DNA of 32,569 nucleotides. It comes from Bacillota bacterium. Its GTDB lineage: Bacteria; Bacillota; Sulfobacillia; Sulfobacillales; JAIMBI01. Below are positions 14,371-20,921 of the stretch, piece by piece. Both the position numbers and the translations under genes were made by a program. The stretch covers positions 1 through 32,569 of the forward strand of contig JAKADP010000020.1 in the NCBI GenBank assembly GCA_021820465.1, given 5' to 3'. Under the pieces are notes generated by a model, which saw only the letters and a list, made by a program, of their open reading frames with translations, searched no databases and was not told the DNA's origin. Positions within the stretch are counted from its first letter, which is position 1. Every line of letters begins with the position of its first letter.

Positions 14371-14448
14371 ACGGTCAAGGGCAGTGCAAGGACAGTGCAA
14401 GGACAGTGCAAGGACGCCGTGAGGACAACGTGAGGACAGCCTTGAGGA
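14371..14448 (+). repeat. 11-bp tandem repeat array in the spacer before etfB
   Basis: CAGTGCAAGGA occurs three times in perfect tandem (14382-14392, 14393-14403, 14404-14414). It is flanked by degenerate units in the same register: ACGGTCAAGGG (14371-14381), CGCCGTGAGGA, CAACGTGAGGA and CAGCCTTGAGGA. Each of the later units ends in AGGA, and the last forms the ribosome site for GTG 14458. No hairpin or promoter is evident in it. Confidence 0.88.
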
Positions 14449-14457
14449 GGGGTTTCG

Positions 14458-15225
14458 GTGCGCATTGCCGTGCTGGTCAAGGACGTTCCCGATTTGGTGG
14501 AGGAGTTGGAGCTGGACGAATCGGGCCGCGGGCTGGCGGTCGACGACCTGAGCTATGTGCCCAGTGAGTGGGACGACCAGGCGCTCGAGGAGGCCCTGCT
14601 ATTAAAAGAAGCATCGGGCGCGCACGTATCCGCTGTGGCACTGGACACGGGCGACGTGGACAACATGCTCTACACCGCGCTGGCCAAAGGAGCGGACCGC
14701 GCGGTCAAGCTGGTGGGCGACTATGACCGGACGCTCCCGGGCCGCCAGCGGGCACGCATCTTGGCGGACTATTTGGCCGGCGCGGGGTACGACCTCGTGA
14801 TGACCGGGGTCCAGGCCGTCGACGACCTGGACGGGCAGATCGCGGGCTTGCTGGGCGGAATGCTGGGATGGCCCCATGCGTCCGTGGTGCGGGACGTCGC
14901 GGTGGATTCCGGGGCGGTGCGCTTCGTGCAGGAGTACGCCGGCGGCCGGATGGCCGAGTTTCGATCCAGCACGCCGCTGGTGCTGGGGGTGCAGGCGGCG
15001 AAAAAGCCTCCCCGCTACGTGCCCATCGCTCGCATCCGCCAGGTATCCCGCTCCGCGGCGCTCGAGGAGGTTGAAGCCGGCGGGTCGCCGTCGGAGTCGC
15101 TGGCCGCCATCGAGCGGCTCTACCGGCCCGAGGCGCAGGGGCACGCCACGATGTGGGACGGGGATGCCGAACAGGTGGCCGCGGCGCTCGTGGCGCTGCT
15201 TGATGAACAGCACTTAAGGAGTTGA
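14458..15225 (+). CDS. etfB: electron transfer flavoprotein, beta subunit
   Basis: A 255-residue EtfB. It begins with the strand IAVLVKDVPD, continues with PSEWDDQALEEALLLKE, and has the conserved GVQAVDDLDGQIAGLLGG nucleotide-binding segment near residue 120-140. EtfB pairs with EtfA to form a soluble flavoprotein that carries electrons from dehydrogenases to a membrane quinone reductase. The start is GTG 14458 with GAGGAGGGG upstream. It is followed four bases later by etfA and then by etfD, so all three parts of an electron path to menaquinone are present. Whether this ETF is bifurcating cannot be settled by eye; the EtfD partner favours a non-bifurcating role. Confidence 0.94.
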   Translation: MRIAVLVKDVPDLVEELELDESGRGLAVDDLSYVPSEWDDQALEEALLLKEASGAHVSAVALDTGDVDNMLYTALAKGADRAVKLVGDYDRTLPGRQRARILADYLAGAGYDLVMTGVQAVDDLDGQIAGLLGGMLGWPHASVVRDVAVDSGAVRFVQEYAGGRMAEFRSSTPLVLGVQAAKKPPRYVPIARIRQVSRSAALEEVEAGGSPSESLAAIERLYRPEAQGHATMWDGDAEQVAAALVALLDEQHLRS

Positions 15226-15229
15226 TGAC

Positions 15230-16180
15230 ATGGGACCCATTATCGTCGTGGTCGAGATGCAGAGCGATGCCATGAGCCCCGCGTCAGCGGAGCTATTGAG
15301 CCGCGCACGCCAGCTGGCGCGCGCGCAGTCGACCCGGGTGGTGGCCCTGGGATTTGGGGAGGCGGCGCGCGGAGCGCTCGGGTCGTCGGGCGCGGACGAT
15401 GCCTTTCTGGCTGCGGGGGCGGACGCCTACGTGCCCACCCAGGCGGAGGCGGCGCTGCGCCAGGTCCTGCAGGAGACGGCCGCGGGCCTGGTCCTGCTGC
15501 CCAACACCACGATGGGCATGGATCTGGGTGCAGCCACGGCGGCCGCTGAGGGGCGCCCCATGGTGGCGTACGCCACCAGCCTGGCCGCGGTGGAGGGCGG
15601 TGCCTTTAAGGCCACGAGCCAAGTGTACGGCGGCAAGCTGGTGGCGGAGGTGGCGGTGCCGGAGGGGTCCGTCGTGACGGTCCTGCCCGGATCTTGGCCG
15701 GCCGACGAGGCCGTGTCCGGCACCACCCCCGTCCGCGACCTCGTGGTGGCGGGCGAGTCGCCGATGGAGCTGGTCCGGACCATTGAGCCGGACACCGGGG
15801 ACGTGGACATCACCCGGGCCGATGTGCTGGTGAGTGTGGGCCGCGGCATTCAGGACCCGGACAACTTGGAGCTGGCGGACGAGCTGGCGGAGGCGCTGGG
15901 AGCGGTGGTGAGCTGCTCGCGGCCGGTGGTGGATGCGGGCTGGCTGCCGCGCGCACGGCAGGTGGGCAAGTCGGGGCAGACAGTCAAGCCCAAGCTGTAC
16001 CTAGCGCTGGGCATCAGCGGGGCGCCGGAGCACCTGCAGGGGATGAAGGACAGCGAGATCATTGTCGCGATCAACAGCGATCCCACGGCCCCCATCTTCG
16101 AGGTGGCGCACTACGGCGCCACGTGCGACATCTTGGAGCTGATGCCGATCTTGACAGAGCGACTCGGGGGGGCGGACTAG
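15230..16180 (+). CDS. etfA: electron transfer flavoprotein, alpha subunit
   Basis: A 316-residue EtfA with the diagnostic C-terminal FAD-binding domain. Its marks are VSVGRGIQDPDN, the VGKSGQTVKPKLYLALGISG stretch, and then VAINSDPTAPIFEVAHYG, which together hold the FAD cofactor. The N-terminal half is the usual weakly conserved ETF domain. The start is ATG 15230, eight bases after AAGGAG. The gene lies between etfB and etfD with near-zero spacing. Its donor here is not a neighbouring acyl-CoA dehydrogenase, since none is present. The gene order points to the sHdr/LbpA system as the electron source. Confidence 0.95.
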   Translation: MGPIIVVVEMQSDAMSPASAELLSRARQLARAQSTRVVALGFGEAARGALGSSGADDAFLAAGADAYVPTQAEAALRQVLQETAAGLVLLPNTTMGMDLGAATAAAEGRPMVAYATSLAAVEGGAFKATSQVYGGKLVAEVAVPEGSVVTVLPGSWPADEAVSGTTPVRDLVVAGESPMELVRTIEPDTGDVDITRADVLVSVGRGIQDPDNLELADELAEALGAVVSCSRPVVDAGWLPRARQVGKSGQTVKPKLYLALGISGAPEHLQGMKDSEIIVAINSDPTAPIFEVAHYGATCDILELMPILTERLGGAD

Positions 16181-16181
16181 C

Positions 16182-18194
16182 ATGACGCTCAGGACCATGC
16201 TGATGGCCGCCACGATCGTGGTGGCCTTGGCCAGCGTCGGGGTTTTCAGCGTGCGGGGCCGTGCCATCTGGACGGTGCTGCGCCGGACGCGGCCCGTCGT
16301 GCGGTGGGACCGGATCGGCGAGCGGCTGCTGTCGGTGGGCACCCAGGTGTTTGGCCATCGCCGCATGGTCCGCATCCCCTTGTCTGGCATCCTGCACTAC
16401 TTCATTTTCAGTGGATTCGTGGTGCTCCTGCTGGACATCGTCGGCACCATCGGCCAGGTGTTTCGCCCGGGATTTGGCATCGGGCCGTGGCTCAGCCTGG
16501 CGGTCGATGTGTGGGTGGCGCTGGTGCTGGTGGGGGTGCTGATGGCCGTGTACAATCGCGCCGTGCTGCGGCCGGCCCGCTTCCACGGCTCCGACGAGCG
16601 CGACGCCTACATGATTCTGGTGCTCATTGCCATTATCGTGGTGGGCATCGTGGTGCATGAGTCGTTCTACCCCGTGGTGGCGGCGTCATTCTTCCATGTG
16701 GCCGACCCATCTCTGAAGAGCGAGTTTCTTGGCAACGGGCTGTACCACGTGTGGCAGAACCTTGGTTGGACCACCCCCACCGCCGGCTTGGTGGGCTACA
16801 CCGTGGGCTATCTGATGGATATCGGGGTGGTGTTTGCGTTCCTGGCGTATCTCCCGTACTCCAAGCACTTTCACATCCTCCTGGCCGTGCCCAACATTTT
16901 CTTCCGCAATCTGCGCCCCATCGGGGAACTGGTCGAGTCGCCTCCCGACGAGACGATGGCCATCCGCTCGTTCGATGACATGCGCTGGAAAGACGTGCTG
17001 GACCTGTTTACCTGCACCGAGTGTGGGCGCTGCCAGGACGTGTGTCCCGCGTATGCGGCCGGTCAGCCGCTCTCGCCGAAGATGGTCATCTTGGACCTGC
17101 GCGACCGACTGGTGAGTGACTGGGGCCGATCGGAGGCCGACGCACCGCCACTGGCCGGCGGTGCGGTGTCCCGGGAAGCACTGTGGGCCTGCACCACCTG
17201 CGGCGCCTGTCAGCAGGCGTGTCCGGTGTTCATTGAGCACGTGCCCAAGATTGCCGGCCTCCGCGCGGCGCTGCTGGAGGACGGCGACGTGGACCCGGCG
17301 GCGCAGAAGGTGCTGGTCGCGTGGGAGCGCCAGGGCAACTCGTTTGGCCAACCGGCGAGGAAGCGCCCCGAGTGGGCGAAGGGGCTGGAGTTCCCCATTC
17401 GGGATGCCCGCAAGGAGCCGGTGGACTGGCTCTGGTTTGTGGGGGACTTTGCCGCCTTGGACCCTCGAGCCCGCGAGATGACCCCGGTCGTGGGCGAGCT
17501 GCTCCACCGAGCCGGGGTGGACTTCGGCATTCTGTACGAGGCGGAGGTGAACTCCGGCAACGACGCCCTGCGCATTGGCGAGTACGGCCTGTTTGAGACG
17601 CTGGCGCAGAAGAACCTCAAAGTCTTGGAGAAGGCCACGTTCCAAAGGGTCTTCACGACGGACCCGCATTCGCTGAACGCGCTGAAGAACGAATACCGGA
17701 AGTTCGGCTTCGACAAGCCCGTGTTCCACTACACGGAAGCGTTCCTGGCGCTGATTCAGGAAGGCCGCCTGCCGGTGTCGCCCGTCCCCATTCGCGCCAC
17801 GTATCATGACCCGTGCTACCTGGGGCGCTGGAACCACATCACCGAAGCACCGCGTGAGTTGCTGCGCGTGCTGGGGGTGGACCTCCGCGAAATGCCCCGC
17901 CATGGGGAGCAAAGCTTCTGCTGCGGTGCGGGAGGCGGGCGCATCTGGATGGATGAGTCCGGCATCGTCGAACGGCCGGCCAATCAGCGCATCCGCGAGG
18001 CACTGGCGCTGCCGGGCATTACCCATTTTGTGGTGGCCTGCCCCAAGGACGTCTCGATGTTTCATGCGGCCGCCACCGCCCTGGGCGTGGATGATCGGCT
18101 GCGCGTGACGGATGTGACCGAGCTGCTGGCCGCCGCGGTGGGCCTGCGCGCCACCCCGCTGCCCGCCGCCATGGCGATGGGGGCCAGCGAGTAG
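16182..18194 (+). CDS. etfD: membrane-bound ETF:menaquinone oxidoreductase, EtfD/HdrD-like
   Basis: A 670-residue fusion of a membrane domain and an HdrD-like iron-sulfur domain. The N-terminal ~240 residues have about six hydrophobic helices of the NarI-like cytochrome b type, with conserved His residues such as those in ILHYFIF and VVHESFY. Two [4Fe-4S] sites follow: Cys278, 281, 284, 288 and Cys337, 340, 343, 347. The C-terminus has a CCG motif with Cys545 (HDPCYLGRW) and Cys580-Cys581 (CCGAGGGRIWMD). This is the architecture of the EtfD/EMR enzymes that oxidise ETF and reduce menaquinone. The CCG region is strikingly like that of HdrC2-B2 in the same operon. It starts two bases after etfA. 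Confidence 0.92.
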   Translation: MTLRTMLMAATIVVALASVGVFSVRGRAIWTVLRRTRPVVRWDRIGERLLSVGTQVFGHRRMVRIPLSGILHYFIFSGFVVLLLDIVGTIGQVFRPGFGIGPWLSLAVDVWVALVLVGVLMAVYNRAVLRPARFHGSDERDAYMILVLIAIIVVGIVVHESFYPVVAASFFHVADPSLKSEFLGNGLYHVWQNLGWTTPTAGLVGYTVGYLMDIGVVFAFLAYLPYSKHFHILLAVPNIFFRNLRPIGELVESPPDETMAIRSFDDMRWKDVLDLFTCTECGRCQDVCPAYAAGQPLSPKMVILDLRDRLVSDWGRSEADAPPLAGGAVSREALWACTTCGACQQACPVFIEHVPKIAGLRAALLEDGDVDPAAQKVLVAWERQGNSFGQPARKRPEWAKGLEFPIRDARKEPVDWLWFVGDFAALDPRAREMTPVVGELLHRAGVDFGILYEAEVNSGNDALRIGEYGLFETLAQKNLKVLEKATFQRVFTTDPHSLNALKNEYRKFGFDKPVFHYTEAFLALIQEGRLPVSPVPIRATYHDPCYLGRWNHITEAPRELLRVLGVDLREMPRHGEQSFCCGAGGGRIWMDESGIVERPANQRIREALALPGITHFVVACPKDVSMFHAAATALGVDDRLRVTDVTELLAAAVGLRATPLPAAMAMGASE

Positions 18195-18199
18195 AGGCG

Positions 18200-18218
18200 C
18201 CGCGCTAAAATGGCGCGG
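18200..18218 (+). promoter_or_regulatory. hairpin with an embedded -10-like box between etfD and the acetyltransferase
   Basis: CCGCGC (18200-18205) and GCGCGG (18213-18218) form a 6-bp stem around the loop TAAAATG. There is no T-tract, so termination would be weak. The TAAAAT at 18206-18211 lies 19 bases before GTG 18230 and could be a -10 box for the next gene. I saw no convincing -35. Confidence 0.3.
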
Positions 18219-18229
18219 GGGGATGTGCC

Positions 18230-18751
18230 GTGGAGGACGCCGCACCTGTGGTGGTGCGTCCCGCTGTGCTCGGAGACGCCGCGGGCATCGCCCAGGCCCA
18301 CATCGCCAGCTGGCGGGCGACGTATCGCGGCATTGTTCCGGATGCGTTCTTGGACGGGATGGATCCCGAGCGCCAGCAGGCCCGGTGGCGGAACCTGCTG
18401 GGCCCGGGCCGTGCGACCGTGTGGGTGGCGGAGCGGTCTGGGGTCATTGTGGGCCATGCGTCGTGTGGTCCCCAGCGCGACCAGGCGATGTCCGGGTGGC
18501 CAGGCGAGGTGTATTCCCTTTACCTCACCAAGGCCGCCCAAGGCGCCGGCACGGGTGCCCGTCTGTGGAATCACGCGGCTGAAAGCCTTCGGCGTGCCGG
18601 CTTGGCTCCTTTTGTGGTATGGGTGCTGACCCAAAATCCCACCGTCCGCTTCTATGAGCACATGGGTGGCCGGCGCCTGATGGAGCGGCCGGTGGTCATT
18701 GGGGGCGTGGAGCTGCCCGAGGTGGCGTACGGGTTTGCCGACGGGCGCTGA
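18230..18751 (+). CDS. GNAT-family N-acetyltransferase
   Basis: A 173-residue acetyltransferase of the GNAT superfamily, transferring acetyl from acetyl-CoA to an unidentified amine. The N-terminal part (VVRPAVLGDAAGIAQAH, then SWRATYRGIVPD) is typical of the YitH/RimI-like subgroup. Motif A is present as VYSLYLTKAAQGAGTGARLW with the pyrophosphate loop QGAGTG. The C-terminal NPTVRFYEHMGG is the usual motif B. The start is GTG 18230 after GGGGGGATG. It lies 35 bases after etfD and may be read from its own weak promoter. No functional link to sulfur oxidation is evident. Confidence 0.9.
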   Translation: MEDAAPVVVRPAVLGDAAGIAQAHIASWRATYRGIVPDAFLDGMDPERQQARWRNLLGPGRATVWVAERSGVIVGHASCGPQRDQAMSGWPGEVYSLYLTKAAQGAGTGARLWNHAAESLRRAGLAPFVVWVLTQNPTVRFYEHMGGRRLMERPVVIGGVELPEVAYGFADGR

Positions 18752-18798
18752 CCTGGGCGGCGGGCCAAGGTGGGCGCCCTACTGCGTGGCCGGGGCGA

Positions 18799-18807
18799 TG
18801 GCATAAT
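18799..18807 (+). promoter_or_regulatory. extended -10 promoter for the nucleotidyltransferase pair
   Basis: TGGCATAAT (18799-18807) matches the extended -10 pattern TG-N-TATAAT with one change. It is placed 21 bases before ATG 18829. No good -35 is seen, which is acceptable for an extended -10 promoter. The leader would be very short, ending in GAAGGGTGG. Confidence 0.4.
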
Positions 18808-18828
18808 AGGGCGCGAAGGGTGGTGGCC

Positions 18829-19323
18829 ATGAAGGCAACCCTGGCGGTGCTAAGCGACCTGGAGCGAGAGGGCGTCTTCCGGCGGTATGCCATCGGCGGC
18901 GCCATGGGCGCGATGTTTTATGTTGAGCCGGTCGTTACCTATGACATGGATGTATTCGTCGTATTGTCCACGGTCCGCGGCTTGCTAACGCGCACACCCA
19001 TCTATGAGGTGCTGCGACAGCGGGGTTATGAGCCTCAAGACGAATGTATCCTCATAGAGGGTGTTCCGGTCCAGTTTCTGCCTGCCTACAATCCGCTGGT
19101 GGAAGAAGCCTTGGAGCAGGCGCGCGCTGTGGAGGTCGAGGGGGTGCCCACACGGGTCTTGCCGCTGGAGCATCTGATTGCCCTGGCTTTGCAGACGGGT
19201 CGCCTTAAGGATCGCGCGCGCGTCCAGCTGCTCATGGCCGAGGGGGCTGTGAACACCGGCCGCCTCGCTGAGATTTGCGGTCGCTATGGGTTGGACGTGC
19301 CGGCCCGCGAGGAGGCACCATGA
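18829..19323 (+). CDS. nucleotidyltransferase-fold protein (AbiEii-like)
   Basis: A 164-residue protein with the minimal nucleotidyltransferase signature: YAIGGAMGAMFY (the GG helix) followed by TYDMDVFVV, which supplies the DxD-type acidic pair. Similar proteins are annotated as AbiEii/AbiGii-like or DUF6036-type nucleotidyltransferases. The C-terminal half has the helix VLPLEHLIALALQTGRLKDR, seen in such families just after the core. ATG 18829 is preferred over GTG 18820 because GAAGGGTGG lies just upstream. Its stop overlaps the next start (ATGA). The pairing with a small basic protein resembles a toxin-antitoxin layout, but activity cannot be inferred. A housekeeping or vestigial role is equally possible. 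Confidence 0.78.
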   Translation: MKATLAVLSDLEREGVFRRYAIGGAMGAMFYVEPVVTYDMDVFVVLSTVRGLLTRTPIYEVLRQRGYEPQDECILIEGVPVQFLPAYNPLVEEALEQARAVEVEGVPTRVLPLEHLIALALQTGRLKDRARVQLLMAEGAVNTGRLAEICGRYGLDVPAREEAP

Positions 19324-19574
19324 GGGAGCTTCCCCCCCTTATGCAGTTGGCGCTGGCAGGCAAGCAGCGCCGACGCCGCGCGTTGGCCGCCCTGCCGTAC
19401 GCCGACAAGGTGCGCGTCCTCCTGCGCCTGCAGCAGATGGCCGACGCGATCGGCGCGACGCGCGGAGCGCCCGCGAGGTCATGGCCGCTGGACCCTGCCA
19501 CGCTTCTCCCGAAGGGCACGCCTCTCGGTCCGGGGGACCACCCGCTGGATGGCGATGCGCGCCTGAAGCCGTAG
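19320..19574 (+). CDS. small basic protein paired with the nucleotidyltransferase
   Basis: An 84-residue protein starting at ATG 19320, overlapping the upstream stop by four bases. The N-terminal 50 residues form a likely basic helical region (LALAGKQRRRRALAALPYAD, then VRVLLRLQQMAD). The C-terminal 30 residues are Pro- and Gly-rich and probably unstructured. I do not recognise a named family. Translational coupling suggests that it acts with the nucleotidyltransferase, perhaps as its partner or antidote. It faces the convergent MFS gene, whose stop is 37 bases away. Confidence 0.65.
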   Translation: MRELPPLMQLALAGKQRRRRALAALPYADKVRVLLRLQQMADAIGATRGAPARSWPLDPATLLPKGTPLGPGDHPLDGDARLKP

Positions 19575-19611
19575 CCACCCACACGCGCTGGGCTTGTCGC
19601 GACCGAGTGGC

Positions 19612-20859
19612 TTACCGGACGCTTTTGACCTTGGCGATGAGGAGTGATCCTATCAGGAAGTACACGAAGGTCACGAGATACAGCACCCGGTAGGCGAGGG
19701 CCAGCCCGGCGCTGGATACCAAGACCGCCAGGAGGCCGCCGGCAATCAGGGTGGCAATGGTCTGCGACAGCGTCTGCGAGATCGACCACAGCCCCATGTC
19801 CTTGGCCGCATCTCGCCCTTTAGGCAGCACGTCCACGGCCAGCGCCCAATCGGTGGACAGATAGGTGCCGTAACCCACCCCGAAGAGGCCGGACAGCACC
19901 AGGATCTGCGTCATGCCGTGGGAAAACACGAAGCCCAGCGCCGATAGACCCATGACGAGGCCGCCCCAGCGCACCATGATTTTCCGCCGGTGCAGCCGAT
20001 CCGACAGCCAGCCCGCCGTCAGCACGGAAATCAGGGAGCCGACCGTCACCAGCAGCAGGATGCTTTCTAGGGGGCCGTTGGGGTTCTTCATGTGCTGGAC
20101 GTACACCAAATAGTAGTTGAGGTAATACTCGAGCGTGCCAAAGCCCAAGAGCACCATGAGGCGCGTGCCAAACACCCACCACCAGTCGCTGTGCTCGCGC
20201 GGCGGAATCCAAAAGCTCTGCAAAAATGTCCGCCAGTGAAACGGCGCCGCCGCCGTGCGCTGGGGCACCTCCCGGACGCCCACGATGGTGACCACGAGTC
20301 CCAGCACCTGGAGCAGCGCCAGCGCCTCAAAGGCCACGCGGATGGAAAAGCTACTGGCAATCACCACGCCGCCAATGACGGCCGCCTGGGTCATGAGCCC
20401 CATGTATCCCGAGGCCGTCCCGCGCTGGTCGGCCACCACCAGGTCCGGGATGAGCGCCTGATACGGGGCGGAGGCCAGGTTTGCCACCACCTGCAGAAGA
20501 AAGTAGGCCGCAGCAAACAAAGGGATGGAGGGGGCGGCGCCCATGTACCACAGCAGCAGCGCCGTGGCCGGGACGCCCACCAGCATATAGGGACGCCGGC
20601 GGCCGAGGCTGCCAACCTTGCGGTCGGAGATGGCGCCGACCAGCGGCTGCACCACGCTGGCAATCAGCGCCCCGACGGCGGTGAGGCCGGACAATACCAG
20701 GCCGGCCTGGGTGTCGCCGACGAACCCGCGGATCACGGCAGGCCCCAAAATAATGATCAGCGCCGTCCACTGGGCGTTGGATGTGAACCAGAAAAACGAC
20801 AGCGCCAGGTTTTCTGACACCCCAAGCCGCCTCGGCGCGCTCTCGGCCACCAGCATCAT
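19612..20859 (-). CDS. MFS transporter (GPH/SLC45-like)
   Basis: A 415-residue major facilitator superfamily permease with twelve predicted membrane helices. The loop between helices 2 and 3 reads QPLVGAISDRKVGSLGRRRP, with the SDR...GRRRPY signature seen in the glycoside-cation symporter and SLC45/sucrose-type families. The matching loop of the second half is AGWLSDRLHRRKIMVRWG. The substrate is unknown, though the signature hints at a sugar or glycoside. Two adjacent ATGs, 20859 and 20856, follow GGGGAGGG; the second has better spacing. A strong hairpin abuts this ribosome site. The gene is downstream of the APC permease on the same strand, with a 62-base gap. Confidence 0.9.
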   Translation of the reverse strand: MMLVAESAPRRLGVSENLALSFFWFTSNAQWTALIIILGPAVIRGFVGDTQAGLVLSGLTAVGALIASVVQPLVGAISDRKVGSLGRRRPYMLVGVPATALLLWYMGAAPSIPLFAAAYFLLQVVANLASAPYQALIPDLVVADQRGTASGYMGLMTQAAVIGGVVIASSFSIRVAFEALALLQVLGLVVTIVGVREVPQRTAAAPFHWRTFLQSFWIPPREHSDWWWVFGTRLMVLLGFGTLEYYLNYYLVYVQHMKNPNGPLESILLLVTVGSLISVLTAGWLSDRLHRRKIMVRWGGLVMGLSALGFVFSHGMTQILVLSGLFGVGYGTYLSTDWALAVDVLPKGRDAAKDMGLWSISQTLSQTIATLIAGGLLAVLVSSAGLALAYRVLYLVTFVYFLIGSLLIAKVKSVR

Positions 20860-20867
20860 GGTCCCTC

Positions 20868-20893
20868 CCCGCCGGACCGCTTGGTCCGGCGGG
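20868..20893 (-). terminator. perfect 11-bp hairpin between the APC and MFS genes
   Basis: CCCGCCGGACC (20868-20878), tetraloop GCTT, then GGTCCGGCGGG (20883-20893). On the minus-strand transcript it follows the APC stop at 20922 by about 30 bases and runs straight into the MFS ribosome site GGGGAGGG. No T-tract follows on either strand. It could stabilise the APC message, terminate weakly, or hinder translation of the MFS gene. Confidence 0.5.
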
Positions 20894-20921
20894 ACTTCGC
20901 GACGGGGCGCCCCGGTTCCTG

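Noticed and set aside
14371-14448. CRISPR array or transposon end at the 11-bp repeats
   Set aside because: The units are contiguous, without spacers, and far too short for CRISPR; there are no transposase genes or target duplications nearby.
16686-18245. 519-codon open frame on the minus strand opposite etfD
   Set aside because: It is the antisense shadow of etfD, whose membrane helices and cluster motifs are intact.
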